This document shows positions 53,752-64,000 of a DNA stretch of 64,000 nucleotides, in pieces (position 1 is the first letter of the stretch; the number at the start of each line of letters is the position of its first letter). Position numbers and translations under genes: made by a program. Below the pieces are notes generated by a model, which saw nothing but the letters and a program-made list of their open reading frames with translations, made no database searches and had not been told where the DNA came from. The DNA comes from Angiostrongylus vasorum (taxonomy: Eukaryota > Nematoda > Chromadorea > Rhabditida > Metastrongylidae), in the NCBI GenBank assembly GCA_018806985.1, contig JADANN010000287.1, positions 1 through 64,000 of the forward strand, given 5' to 3'.

Positions 53752-56700
53752 TGTAGTAGCACTGTAGTTGATCGTCGAGAGACTTTAGCGGGCGCCAGCA
53801 AATCTTGCGTTTTTCCTGTCGCGTGCAAGAGCGGCCCAGTGGGTTCTCCTCGCTCTAGGGACTCCTTGAGCGCCATATCTTTCTTCTATGCTTTTCGTGA
53901 AGAACTCTGACCATCGGGTCCGTGGTCTTTCTGCAGTGTCTTTGACATGCCAAGGAATCCAGTCACTAACGCTTCTTGTCCAATGGTTATCGTTCATACA
54001 CATTACGTGTCCAGCCCAATTTATGTTCGAATGTTTTGCGCACACAATGGCATCTTCGATTTTTGATCGTCGACGCTGGTCGGAGCTTCGGATTCATTCC
54101 CTTACTTGTGTGAAACGGGATAGTCCTAGCATCGTCATTTCGATTGCGCGTTCAATCACGCTGAGTGATCTTTCATCCTGCTTACGAAGCGACAAGGTTT
54201 CTGACGCTTACTTGGGGTAGAAAGTACCGTTTAGTTGAAAAGGTGGGCACGGAGGTTGGTGTTCTTTGTCCTCTTCACAACATCCTCGGTGCTCTTGAAA
54301 GCTACCCAAGCCGCTCGTTCCCTTCTGCTCAACTCCGGCGCTAAATCGTTCATCGTGTTGATTTTCCAACCTAGATAGACATAACTGGAGCATCGGAGCA
54401 TCTGGAGATGTTCGTTCCGTTGAGCGTAAACAGGGCATACGAAACCATTCCATTCCTCATGAACATCGTTTTTGTGAGATTTAGTCGAACACCAGTCTTT
54501 CACAGGCTTTATTAATGTCGGCAAGCATTTGTTCCGCTTGGCTAGTGATTGGTATTACAAGAACGATGACATTAGCGAGGCGAAGATGGTGTAATTGGCG
54601 ATTAAAGATTGGCGGCTACCGTCTTTCACTCCCATGTTACTCTATTGCAGTCTTCGTATGACGTTCTCCAGGGTTGCGGTAAATAATTTTCGCAGGACAG
54701 TATCGCCTTCCCTAACCCCCTTTTTTGAGGTCGATGTTAACATCGTCCTAGAATGGTGATATCCGAGTTGTGAATTTTTTTGTACAGCTCACGAAGCACC
54801 TTTAGACACTGAGTAGAGGGTCCTTGACTATCAAGGGCTTCCATGATTGCTTCTATTTCAATTGAATCAAGGGCCTTCTTTAAATCTAAGTGATTATCGT
54901 CGAGCTTTAAATTAAAATGGAAATGAGACAGGGCGGTATTTTTGTATTCTCGCGAAAGTTCAATGGGTCTTGTTATGGCGTGGATGTGATGCGTCGTAGT
55001 ATCTTTCTTCGAAACCCTGCTTGCTCACATGGTTGTCCTTCTTTTGATCACAGAAAGAAAGCAGATTAGGCGATAGTTGCGATATCGTGAAGGTCTCGCT
55101 TTTCTTGAAAAAATAGTAGGAGCTTGCCTTCATAAAGGCAACGTGTGAAGAGCCGAGCAAGTGTGTTTATGAGGACTGGCGCAAGGTTTTTCAGGTGTTA
55201 GATATCATCCTCTCCGGCAATGGTACTGTTCGATTCTTTCACCGATGAAACAGCTTGTCGGACTTCTGAAGGGAGAACCGATGCTACGACATATCCACCA
55301 TCCCGTTATTTCATATAAGGGCAGGAGGATCTAGCTATTCAAGAGATCTAGGCAGGTACTGTGACTGACTTTTCCTATTGAATTTCTAGACGTTGCCTGG
55401 GCAATCGTATTTCTCGTCTATGTTACTGAAAACGGCAACTTCCCAATAGCTGACTGATGAATTAAATAAATGTTTATGGCGATTTGGTGACCTTGCTTTT
55501 TGAATCCAGCGGCTATTTCTCCTTTCTTCGAGGAATGGAATCTTGCACGAAGGAGGCGATGGTCTGGTTACCCATGTAGATTTTTTGGGACAACAGCTAT
55601 ATCAGTAATGCAAAACCTTCTATTTACTATGATGTGGTCTATTTCGTTATGGTACTCTCCACTGGGAGACTCCCACGTGCAGCGTTGAGGGTGGGGCTTC
55701 TGGAATTACGAGTTAACATGGATGGTCTCGGTTGTCACAATAAACTCAGACAGCCGCTCACCCAGCTCACTCCATTCTAATCCGTGGGTTCCAAAGTGAC
55801 ATTATTCGGGACGTTCCTTTTTCCCAGTCTTAGCGTTAAAATCTTCAATGATGACCTTTAAAGAATCTGTGGTCTTCTCTGTAGAACTTGTCCAAGCAAA
55901 TATAGAAGTCTTCGACTTCCTCTTCGCCATAGTTCGATGGACGACGACGACGAGGATTGTTAAAGCGGGTATTGATCCACATCTGTTCAATCGTAAACGT
56001 CCGATTCGGGTTGTTAGTTCTTCGAATGAATCAATGTTCATGGACAAACTCCTGTTGACGAGAACGCCGACGCCTCCGACTCCTCTACTATCGCATATTC
56101 CGAGAAACACTTCCCTCTCCGGTGTCATATACGGCGTTGAATGGATGGCGTCGTCTCGTCTCGGCCAGGCCGATGACGTCGCACCTTATCCTTCTTTCTT
56201 GCATGAGCAAGTCTTCTAGCGAGGACTTGGATGCAAATGTACACGCACAGTAGGTACAGAACGTCACCTTAGTTTCTTGCTGATTAGGCAGCTCATAATA
56301 GACATGAGATTTTAGCAGCCTCTCCGCACTCGTTCTACGCATCGCTGCCGAAATGGGGGTCTCTCTCGGCGTCAGCGGAATGAGGCCCGTTTCTTTTACT
56401 GTTTTTTTACCTTTTTGATGCCCACGTATAGCTTGCTGGGCTCAGAGCATGGAAGCTAGGTGTGCTCCTAGGTAGTTTGCCAGTGTCTTCCAAAGTGGAT
56501 ATGGAGATTATTTGTTGGAGGCGACTCCCAACCGTCTCCCACATATTTCCCTGTCATTTGATTGCAGGCTTTTGGCCGAATTGACTAGTAGAGTACAATA
56601 CGCATAAACGAGAACGTACCCACAGTCGCATGCACGAAAACGCCTCGCAAATACAGAAAGTATGCGCCAAATCGCAGCAGCAGAAACAGCGACTCCATCT

Positions 56701-56815
56701 TCTGGATCCATCTGCGTCTCATGGTAGCAAAGGTCGCTTTTGGTCCGCGATTAACCCCCCTCACCGCCACCTGGTTACGCGGCACGTAGCCTCGTGACTA
56801 GCGGGCTTGAGATTC
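53752..56815 (-). mobile_element. RTE-A LINE, near full length, inactive
   Basis: On the minus strand from right to left: 5' UTR (56,512-56,815, shared with 20.7-21.0 kb); endonuclease start (56,088-56,342; TFCTYCACTF, VIGLAETRRRHPF); more endonuclease (55,802-56,128; [30 protein letters not shown]); SDH-type and linker pieces; RT pieces (54,780-55,250); RT end (54,231-54,524; YVYLGWKINTMNDLAPELSR); C-terminal block (53,785-54,045; NINWAGHVMCMND, RPRTRWSEFF). The 3' end near 53,752 matches the one at 10,165. About 3.06 kb, close to complete, but broken by many stops and frameshifts. It sits immediately upstream of the probable GATA exons. Confidence 0.9.
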
Positions 56816-56819
56816 CTCG

Positions 56820-57275
56820 TGTGAGGAAGAACAGTGGACCAATACGTAGTGACAAATAAGTAACTGTTGCTCCTCAGACCGTAGCCTAACAGTAAGTAGT
56901 GAAACAATTTGGTAACGCTTTTGGAAATTCTGTCAAAATTTTTTCATGAGAACAAAATTATAAACCACTAAAAAACTGTGGTATTTTTGCATTGCATAGT
57001 GTTGTACTAAGCTTTAGTTCCCACGCAGAAATGTATCTTATTACGTGTTGGCGATGGATTTATTCAAAATGACTTTCAGATATGGTTAACTGCACTCGTT
57101 TTTTTCAGTCTGAGTTTCAGCCAAACCCTGTTATTTGAAATGGCTCGTCAAAGAAACTACGGGAGTGTGTCTTGAATCTTGTAGCCTCATTTCACTTTGT
57201 TTCATTATGAGACAGAAAAAATGGGTGACAGAATCAATTTAGCGCTTGTTTCTACGTATACGGCTGTGTGTATTA
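56820..57275. other. No gene recognised
   Basis: Spacer between the RTE-A 5' end and the next family A copy. Confidence 0.45.
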
Positions 57276-57280
57276 CGCCT

Positions 57281-57630
57281 CCCAACGGGTTGCCGCCTTC
57301 TCGTTGCTGGGTGATTTCTCCATTATGGGTCTCCCACGCTGAGAAGGAGTTTGGTGTTTCCATCAAGAAGCCCAGCTAAGAGAAAAAGCGGTACCAGTAC
57401 GCACCAATGTTCTGGAATCAAACTAGTCGCATGATCGGAAATCTCTCTCTGATCGATGGGGGGCGACGACTACCTGTGGTGGTGACGACCTGGTGCAGAC
57501 TCTGGCTAGACTGGCCACGGAACTCCAAGGAACCACAATGGCCAAACCAGCAAAACTCCAAAAAAAGTGAAAATTATGCTGGTGTCCGTACAAGCAAGGA
57601 AGACAGGCCATCTAACTAAGTATCCAAGTC
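57281..57630 (+). repeat. Family A, near full length
   Basis: Starts CCCAACGGGTTGCCGCC and ends CATCTAACTAAGTATCCAAG, so the tail is present but has no AAGT array. Diverged more than the 50.5 kb copy. Confidence 0.85.
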
Positions 57631-57634
57631 CTAC

Positions 57635-58265
57635 GTCAATGGCTACGAGACCACAGTAGCTAAATTCGAACGTTGTGATGCTGACGGTGGAGAGGGAGCA
57701 GTAGAAGAGTCAACCTTGAACTAGTTAGCACTCTTTCGAGTCAGGATCACTGCTTTCCTGCTGTATTCGTTGCTCCACAAGCGCCTTGGTTCCAATTGTC
57801 GACGTACATTCATATTCGCTTCTATTATATCCAAGCTGGCAACACACTTGCCCTGCATGTACATCTACAACTGTGTGTTTCTACGCGCTGGAAAAAATTC
57901 AGTTCCTATCCGTCCCACCTCATTCTCACGCTTCCATGTAAATCAGAGGCACAACAGAACTGCTCTCTGTGGGAACGTATCAGCTCGCATATGATCTATA
58001 GCTTTCCATATAACGGTAGAAATCAGTAGGTCGTCTTCATCGTCCAGTTCCTTACTCGGGGAATCAATGACGTTGTAGCAATGAAAAGCGAGCAACCACG
58101 TATATTTGGTTTTACGTTAACAAACAAATTTCATATTCCTATTAATTCCTTTGAGATTATCAGATCTTTTTTCTCGACAAACAACGCATTAGCTTTTCCA
58201 CAGGCCGATCTGCTGATCCTCCCATGGTGTTCTACAAGCCGTACTCTTTCCCACTAAGTGAACTT
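57635..58265. other. No gene recognised
   Basis: Two overlapping short frames (57,770-58,029) show no family or splice support. Confidence 0.45.
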
Positions 58266-58268
58266 ACC

Positions 58269-58640
58269 ACCAACGCTTTACCCTCTCATCGTGGCTGGGA
58301 GGTGTTCCTGGGTGTCGGACTGTGAGTACTGCGGGAGATTCATCCCTTGGCACGGTCGCCCAAGCTTAGAAGGAGTCTGACGTTTCCATCAGGAAGCCTA
58401 GCTAAGAGTGAACCAGTACGGGGATCCACCACGGTCCCGGTATCAAAGTCGCATGGTGGCAAATCTCCATCTGATCCATAAGGGACTGCGATTACCTGTG
58501 GTCGTGAAGACCTAGGGCACACTTTGGCCAAGCTGACCTCGGGATTCCAGGGAACCACAATGACTTATCCAGCAAATCTCCGAAAAGAGGAGATTATGTT
58601 GGGGGCCCGCATAACCAGTGAGGACGGGCCATTCAAGTAT
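58269..58640 (+). repeat. Family A, near full length
   Basis: Starts CCAACGCTTTACCCTCTCAT and ends GACGGGCCATTCAAGTATC. Second of two copies within 1 kb in the same orientation. Confidence 0.85.
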
Positions 58641-59990
58641 CAAACATCAGGTGAATTTAAGAAAAAAGAAGAAAACGTGGCAGAGCACTTGTCTGATGAG
58701 TCCCTTTTTTGCCCTAACTTAGAGAATCTGTAGCCACAAGGAAAATCAATGGTCAGGCAGCGTTGAAGATGATCCGTTACAAAGACAACAGAAGGAGGGC
58801 GATTTCGCTGTAATTGTATGCGATTTCATTATAGCGACAGTCCCGAACACTTATGTGGATATTATCACGGCTGTAAGTGCTTCGCATTACTATTTTTGGT
58901 GGTTGATAGAGCTCTAAACCATGTTTTTTCAATATATGAGAACAGCTCAGCTGACGACTCCAAGAACGCGACCATCAGGGCTTGAACTACTGAACACTTC
59001 TCGGTTGAAATGACTGTGAGACAGACAGATGTTAAACTGCGAAAGGATAGGAATGAGACGACATGACGAGCACGCACAACTCATCTTTCAAATCCATGCA
59101 CCACCGCATCATATCGTCTTTAGCGGAAAAAAGTTAAGTGAATTTTGTTAGGAAACATGGACAATGATACGATTCCCTCAAGTCAGCGGTAGTTTGATTA
59201 ATATGAGAACTTCACTTTAATGGGACTACTGATGATTTCGGTTTACCTGCCACCATTCCTTGTAACACTTGAGAAATCGAACTACCTGATGTATATGGAG
59301 TTGAGTGACTCTCATTGCGATAATCGACACCTGGACGCGATCCGTATTTAATGGAGCCATCTAAAATGAGTTTCTCCAACAGCAGATTGTAATGGGTGGT
59401 TCTATAGCTTTGATAATAGTGGTATATTCTAGTCGGCCAAAGACAGTAGTAGATTAGGTATCATCAACTTTCGTCTACATGGCTACAATTTTATGAAAGC
59501 CGCCAAATAAAGGGGCGGGTAGCTTTATAACACAAGTCGATATGTATAGCATATACCAAGACTTCGTTGATATTTCTAACAATACCACCAACAAGAGTCG
59601 ACCTTCTTTGACAAGTGTCAATCACTATTTCTACAAAGACCATGCTGTTTCATAAAGAAAACAGCTGTGGAATTAAAGCACAAGGTACCTGGTAATGATG
59701 ACTTCATGTCCATAACAAGACGGCAGGAGTGCTTCAATCAAAGGTCGCAAATGAGACGTATGAGGAGACCGACCTGAATGAAAACCTCGATGCTGACAAT
59801 GAACGAACCGAATTTGATATGACCAGCGTAGTACCTCGTTTTCTACCTTGTGATTATTGGAAAATAACATTTCAACCGTAACTTCACTTGTTGTGGCACT
59901 ACGACTCGCTCATCACTAGCTGACTTCTTCGAAACCTTGGGCTTCCTTTTTCTATACGTGTACTTATGAAAAAACTGTAGAATCCTGGAA
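58640..59990. other. No gene recognised
   Basis: No exon or shared repeat seen. Minus-strand frames at 58,865-59,077 and 59,673-59,870 lack support. Confidence 0.4.
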
Positions 59991-59994
59991 AAAG

Positions 59995-60232
59995 GGCGGG
60001 TGTGGCGCAGTGGTCGGAGGCAGTCGACCTGCAACACACACGTGGAATCGATCGACGAGCCCATGGCCCATCAAGCCTTCCATCAATCCTGGGTCGGTAA
60101 GCTGGTACCAGACTTGTCTGGGAGGATAGCAGCACTGGTTCGATACAACGGTAGGCAACGATGCTAAATGAAATCGAATGCATGGCGCATCCCTCAGGGA
60201 TTGATCTGCGCACAGAGCTTTATCTTTTTTTA
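59995..60232 (+). repeat. SINE-1, full length with an internal gap
   Basis: Head and body nearly identical to the 48.6 kb copy (both share the CTGCAACACACACGTGGAAT stretch), then a ~60 base deletion after GGTAGG, and end GAGCTTTATCTTT. Similarity suggests two recent insertions from one source. Confidence 0.9.
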
Positions 60233-60233
60233 T

Positions 60234-60415
60234 CCTGAAAATGAATGGGAATTGTGCAGTGAATGATCCTGGAAACGCGTATGAAAAATTTTTTGGTACC
60301 CTGAAAGTAAGTAGGAATTGTGCAATGAATGCTCTAAAATATGTAGGAAAAAAATTTCGCTTTCCCGAATGTCAAGGAGAATTGCAGTGTGAAAGCTTCT
60401 AAAATTACCTTTCTC
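60234..60415. repeat. Minisatellite, ~65 bp unit x 2.8
   Basis: Three imperfect units, each with GAATTGTGCARTGAATG-like sequence (the third reads GAATTGCAGTGTGAA) and a CTGAAA-type start, at about 60,235, 60,300 and 60,363. Lies between a SINE-1 and PLE-3. Confidence 0.75.
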
Positions 60416-60419
60416 AACC

Positions 60420-60430
60420 AAGAAACCCTT
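60420..60430. repeat. Target site duplication of PLE-3, left
   Basis: AAGAAACCCTT; identical to 63,447-63,457. Both copies touch the outer ends of the PLE-3 pair. Confidence 0.85.
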
Positions 60431-60558
60431 TCCAGGATCGACTTTCTATTAACCTCGGCATTGGAATATGAAAGCGTCGTTTTCTTGTTCAGCAATCGCG
60501 AGGTTGTTAAACAGCATACATTTACTTCCATAGAAAAAACACAATACAATACAACAGT

Positions 60559-60594
60559 AGCTGACGTTTCGGCAGTATCGCCTTCTTCAGAGCC
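60559..60594 (-). ncRNA. Hammerhead ribozyme motif, PLE-3 minus arm
   Basis: Identical in all core positions to the motif at 23,006-23,041: GGCT, CTGAAGA, GGC/GCC stem II, GAAACGTC, AGCT. Confidence 0.6.
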
Positions 60595-60797
60595 TGGAAG
60601 GGTATATTGACATACAATTTACTAGGCCAAACGCTTCAATGACACTTACAAAAAGACGAAAAACTCTATGGTAATTACATGGTCAACAGCTTCGCGAAAA
60701 AAACTCACCGCCTTTTTACGTGCCTTCCAATGAGGAAGATTAGAACAGCTGATTATAGTCGCATGAGGTTGATGACTGCACCATCCCACATCAGAAA

Positions 60798-61579
60798 TTG
60801 ATGCGAACATACGGGGTCAGGTCGCGTATGACCTCTGGGCATTCATCCCTGCTATTCATTGTAGGGTTTTTGGCATTTATACAAAAAAGCCTCAAGAAGT
60901 TTTCGCGCTGGTGTTTTAGTCTCCTGCGCAAGAATATTGACTTTTACTTCAAAATCGTCCCCGCTGTGCTTTTTGTATCCTATGCGTACCTAGTGGGGTA
61001 CTTTGTCTTAGTTTTCGTTTGCCATCCAGGTGTTCTTTTAGACGGATACACAAAGGAATGCCCGTTTCGCCAATATATTCATCTCCGCAATTATTACAAG
61101 GGATCAGGTATATCGTACCTGAACTCATGCAATCACCGTCCCCTGCCGTAAGGGCAGATTACGCAATTTGTTGTTTCGCATAGACGGTCATACAGGCGGT
61201 TACGAACTAACTGACGACGTAGAGTAGCCGGTGGTATTTCAACTATCGCTACCGATTCCTCTAGACCTGTCCCTTCTTAAGCATCGTTTAATCGCTACGC
61301 TTACTTCATCGTTAATAAAGGGCAGCATAAACGGGACTTTCTTTTTGGCCAAGTGTTTCGCTTGGGCGTGTCACTCTCCTTCTAAACTTATCTCGTGGGG
61401 TTACTATTTCGTAGCCATTGGAGATGGCTATTTGCCGAGCCAAGTCGAGCGATTCTTCCTTTAGTTCCCTGGTTGTGCACACAGAGGTGGCTGTTCGAAA
61501 CATGTTTCTCACAAGCGCCCTCTTTGTGTGTGAAGGGTGGGAAGAAAGGAAATGAACGAGGATGTTCTTGTTACTTGGC
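60798..61579 (-). pseudogene. PLE-3 minus arm: GIY-YIG and RT fragment
   Basis: Encodes on the minus strand the segment from the RT end (KPSNKN) through the GIY-YIG domain to RINF. A one-base insertion in the A run near 60,970 is shared with PLE-1, and further indels lie near 61,141 and 61,345. The N-terminal part is cut at the inversion junction. Confidence 0.85.
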
Positions 61580-62055
61580 GCACTTTAAAATCGATACACC
61601 AACATGTCCCGTCCTATACCTACTTATTAAAACACATAAGTTGGTATCACCTGATGATCTTGCGTCAACCAATCCGTCATCATTTAAGGTTAGACCCATC
61701 ATCAGCTGTGTAGACGGGCCAACGGATAGAATAACCTGGTTTTTAAGCCTAATACTTACCCAGTTGCTTAACCATATTCCAGCTCACCTCACAAACACCC
61801 AAATGTTCCTAGAACGTCTACGTAACGCGTCTCCTAATAACGCGTACGTGATGGAGTCCTTCGACGTTACTGCGTTGTACACCAACGTATCGAATGACTC
61901 CGCAATGCAAGCCATCTTCGAACTTCTTGTTAAACATGAAGGAAGAATAAATATGCATGGCTTGTCCATTCAGCAGCTAATGGCTCTCCCTAAAGGAGTG
62001 CCTAAACTGCTCGATTTTCAGATGGTCTGGGAAGTATTTCGCGCAAATAAGGGGG
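61580..62055 (+). pseudogene. PLE-3 plus arm: N-terminal RT segment, out of frame with the rest
   Basis: Open frame from the junction: CPVLYLLIKTHKLVS, VRPIISCVDGPTDRIT, YVMESFDVTALYTNV (with the Asp of RT motif A) and LSIQQLMAL. Near 61,990-62,000 one extra base shifts the frame relative to the next segment. The frame then runs on as unrelated residues to 62,108. In this copy only the one frameshift separates it from an otherwise open RT-endonuclease frame. The part N-terminal to the RT is not present. Confidence 0.8.
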
Positions 62056-63126
62056 TTGGCTATGGGACAGCGACTGGCACCAAGCCTTGCCATTGTATTC
62101 ATGTCTAAGATAGAAGCCCCTGCTCTCGATCTCCGGCCACTACTCTACTGCAGATATGTAGATGATTGTTTTGTCATCTTCTCTACGCAGGAGGAGATGG
62201 ACAAATGCTTTGAATTATTGAACGAGCAGTCTGAGTACATTAAGTTCACCCGGGAGAAACCGAGAAAAGACTGGCTTCCGTTTTTAAACGTCCAGATAAG
62301 CCTATCAAGTAGCGGTTACCTGACAAAGTGGTACCGAAAGCCAAGTAACAAGAACATCCTCGTTCACTTCCTTTCTTCCCACCCTTCACACACAAAGAGG
62401 GCGCTTGTGAGAAACATGTTTCGAACAGCCACCTCTGTGTGCACAACCGGGGAACTAAAGGAAGAATCGCGCGACTTGGCTCGGCAAATAGCCATCTCCA
62501 ATGGCTACGAAATAGTAACCCCACGAGATAAGTTTAGAAGGAGAGCGACGCGCCCAATCGAAACACTTGGCCAAAAAAAGAAAGTCCCGTTTATGCTGCC
62601 CTTTATTAGCGATGAAGTAAGCGTAGCGATTAAACGATGCTTAAGAAGGGCAGGTCTAGAGGAATCGGTAGCGATAGTTGAAATACCACCGGCTACTCTA
62701 CGTCGTCAGTTAGTTCGTAACCGCCTGTATGACCGTCTATGCGAAACAACAAATTGCGTAATCTGCCCTTACGGCAGGGACGGTGATTGCATGAGTTCAG
62801 GTACGATATACCTGATCTCGTGTAATAATTGCGGAGATGAATATATTGGCGAAACGGGCAGGCCTTTGTGTATCCGTATAAAAGAACACCTAGATGGCAA
62901 ACGAAAACTAAGACAAAGTACCCCACTAGGCACGCATAGGATACAAAAGCACAGCGGGGACGATTTTGAAGTAAAAGTCAATATCCTTGCGCAGGAGACT
63001 AGAACACCAGCGCGAAAACTTCTTGAGGCTTTTTGGATAAATGCCAAAAACCCTACAATGAATAGCAGGGATGAATGCCCAGAGGTCATACGCGACCTGA
63101 CCCCGTATGTTCGCATCAATTTCTGA
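62056..63126 (+). CDS. PLE-3 RT C-terminal half with GIY-YIG endonuclease, 356 codons, open
   Basis: Uninterrupted to a TGA. RT catalytic YVDD at residues 34-37, thumb-like segment with NMFRTATSVCTTGELKEE, then the linker with Cys 234, 237 and 245 and the pair Cys256/259, and a GIY-YIG core: IYL at 251-253, YIG at 263-265, Arg274, His278 and Glu324, the residues expected for catalysis. The start shown is only the first Met in frame; the natural protein begins upstream across the frameshift. It is the most intact transposase-type coding sequence here, so this copy is young. Confidence 0.9.
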   Translation: MAMGQRLAPSLAIVFMSKIEAPALDLRPLLYCRYVDDCFVIFSTQEEMDKCFELLNEQSEYIKFTREKPRKDWLPFLNVQISLSSSGYLTKWYRKPSNKNILVHFLSSHPSHTKRALVRNMFRTATSVCTTGELKEESRDLARQIAISNGYEIVTPRDKFRRRATRPIETLGQKKKVPFMLPFISDEVSVAIKRCLRRAGLEESVAIVEIPPATLRRQLVRNRLYDRLCETTNCVICPYGRDGDCMSSGTIYLISCNNCGDEYIGETGRPLCIRIKEHLDGKRKLRQSTPLGTHRIQKHSGDDFEVKVNILAQETRTPARKLLEAFWINAKNPTMNSRDECPEVIRDLTPYVRINF

Positions 63127-63322
63127 TGTGGGATGGTGCAGTCATCAACCTTATGCGACCATAATCAGCTGTTCTAATCTTCCTCATGGGAAGGCACGTA
63201 AAAAAGCGGTGAGTTTTTTTCGAGAAGCTGTTGACCATGTAATTACCATAGAGTTTTTCGTCTTTTTGTAAGTGTCATTGAAGCGTTTGGCCTAGTAAAT
63301 TGTATGTCAGTATACCCTTCCA

Positions 63323-63358
63323 GGCTCTGAAGAAGGCGATACTGCCGAAACGTCAGCT
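63323..63358 (+). ncRNA. Hammerhead ribozyme motif, PLE-3 plus arm
   Basis: Same motif on the plus strand: GGCT, CTGAAGA, A, GGC-GATACT-GCC, GAAAC-GTC, AGCT. Cleavage would be expected after the GTC triplet. The motif lies about 85 bases inside the right end of the element. Confidence 0.6.
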
Positions 63359-63446
63359 ACTGTTGTATTGTACTGTGTTTTTGTATGGAAGTAAATGTAT
63401 GCTGTTTAACAACCTCGCGATTGCTGAACAAGAAAACGACGCTTTC

Positions 63447-63457
63447 AAGAAACCCTT
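63447..63457. repeat. Target site duplication of PLE-3, right
   Basis: AAGAAACCCTT, same as 60,420-60,430. Confidence 0.85.
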
Positions 63458-63756
63458 ATTTCGTGGCCTCCTCTCTGTCAAGCAGAGAGAATTTGAAATA
63501 TTCCTATATACACACAATCTATGAGAAACGGAATAACGTCGTAGTGAAGCAGACGTCTCATAAGTGCTTCTAATTGCACAATTTGTCGTATTTAGGTTTG
63601 TGAACTGACAAGACCTTGTTTCTGATTAATTGGAAACTTTCTGCCACATAGAAGCTGTGAAGTGTTCGATTCGTTTTCCTCTTTTTTTCCAGATTTAGAG
63701 ATTGCACCCATATGAACAGATTTAATCTCCACCTTCTCATAAAATTCGTACACGGT

Positions 63757-63846
63757 GGTGTTTCAAAAAGATTGGTGAGCCTTGGGCCGTTGGATTGAAC
63801 TCATGTGTATTAAAAGGCGCTTCTAACCACTGCGCTACAGGCGTAC
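63757..63846 (-). repeat. SINE-1 head fragment
   Basis: Reverse complement reads GCCTGTAGCGCAGTGGTTAG, then GTTCAATCCAACG at box B spacing and CAAGGCTCACC. The body is absent. Confidence 0.7.
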
Positions 63847-63904
63847 AGTTTCGTGAGTTATAATGTATTGAAATTGCAATTGATGTTGTCAGCATTACTA
63901 TTAG

Positions 63905-64000
63905 GATTACGGGTAGCGCAGTGGTAAGAAACGTCATGCCACACAAACGAGGCCTTCTTTTTAGATCCCACGCATCGGTCTAACCAAACGCTCTTTGCTT
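63905..64000 (+). repeat. SINE-1 head, cut by window end
   Basis: ACGGGTAGCGCAGTGGTAAG box A, then AGATCCCACGCATCGG. Continues past the window. Confidence 0.55.

Larger units (their letters stand above)
60431..63446 (+). mobile_element. Penelope-like element PLE-3, inverted head-to-head pair
   Basis: Minus-strand arm 60,431-61,579 (terminal repeat, 3' UTR, GIY-YIG and part of RT) joined to a plus-strand arm 61,580-63,446 (most of RT, GIY-YIG, 3' UTR, terminal repeat). The outer ends are inverted copies from GCGTCGTTTTCTTGTTCAGC inward, but the left end continues ~45 bases further, through the GGTTAATAGAAAG complement. An 11 bp duplication (AAGAAACCCTT) flanks the pair, so both arms went in as one unit. 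Best preserved PLE in the window. Nematode EN-bearing PLEs are known; clade assignment would need a tree. Confidence 0.9.

Noticed and set aside
62246..63119. Minus-strand frames opposite the PLE-3 RT-endonuclease
   Set aside because: Antisense shadows; the same shadows appear opposite PLE-1 and have no own signals.

Overview
The window looks like repeat-rich chromosomal DNA from a nematode, most likely a strongylid (hookworm-like) species. The evidence is short phase-consistent introns ending in TTTCAG-type acceptors, a GATA zinc finger of the nematode ELT-3/END type, decayed RTE retrotransposons whose wording matches those that fill strongylid genomes, and Penelope-like elements (PLEs) with a GIY-YIG endonuclease. 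The species call is inference. No bacterial operon, rRNA, CRISPR array or intact tRNA gene was seen.

Layout. 1-11.4 kb is a graveyard of retroelements: a PLE end, RTE-B fragments (one long decayed copy at 4.8-7.25 kb), an RTE-A copy at 7.65-10.2 kb, tRNA-derived SINEs and a ~380 bp family called family A here. 11.5-14.2 kb holds a decayed copy of the SUMO E1 subunit gene UBA2, split by introns and carrying a family A insertion. 21.9-29 kb on the minus strand is the most unusual region: a gene built from ~1.0 kb tandem units, each with one 57-nt and one 63-nt phase-0 exon, ending in an acidic last exon and a poly(A) signal. A PLE (22.9-24.5 kb) and a nested PLE-like element (27.8-28.5 kb) have inserted into it. 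30.6-31.6 kb has an unassigned, probably broken plus-strand coding stretch. 33.5-34.1 kb has palindromic elements with a tRNA-like core. 36.8-37.4 kb is strongly T-rich. 38.7-42.4 kb is a second PLE block. 47.9-53.65 kb on the minus strand is a GATA factor gene with at least two, probably four, exons seen; its introns contain SINEs and family A copies. 53.75-56.8 kb is a near full-length but dead RTE-A. 60.43-63.45 kb is the best preserved PLE, an inverted head-to-head pair bounded by an 11 bp target duplication.

How it fits together. Only two loci look like possibly working host genes: the GATA factor and the tandem micro-exon gene. Nearly everything else is transposon sequence. Three PLEs share one architecture: a main copy, an inverted 5'-truncated partner, hammerhead-like ribozyme motifs in the terminal repeats, and one end that runs on into the start of the coding unit. 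Family A shares its 3' end and AAGT tail with RTE-B, suggesting it was mobilised by that LINE.
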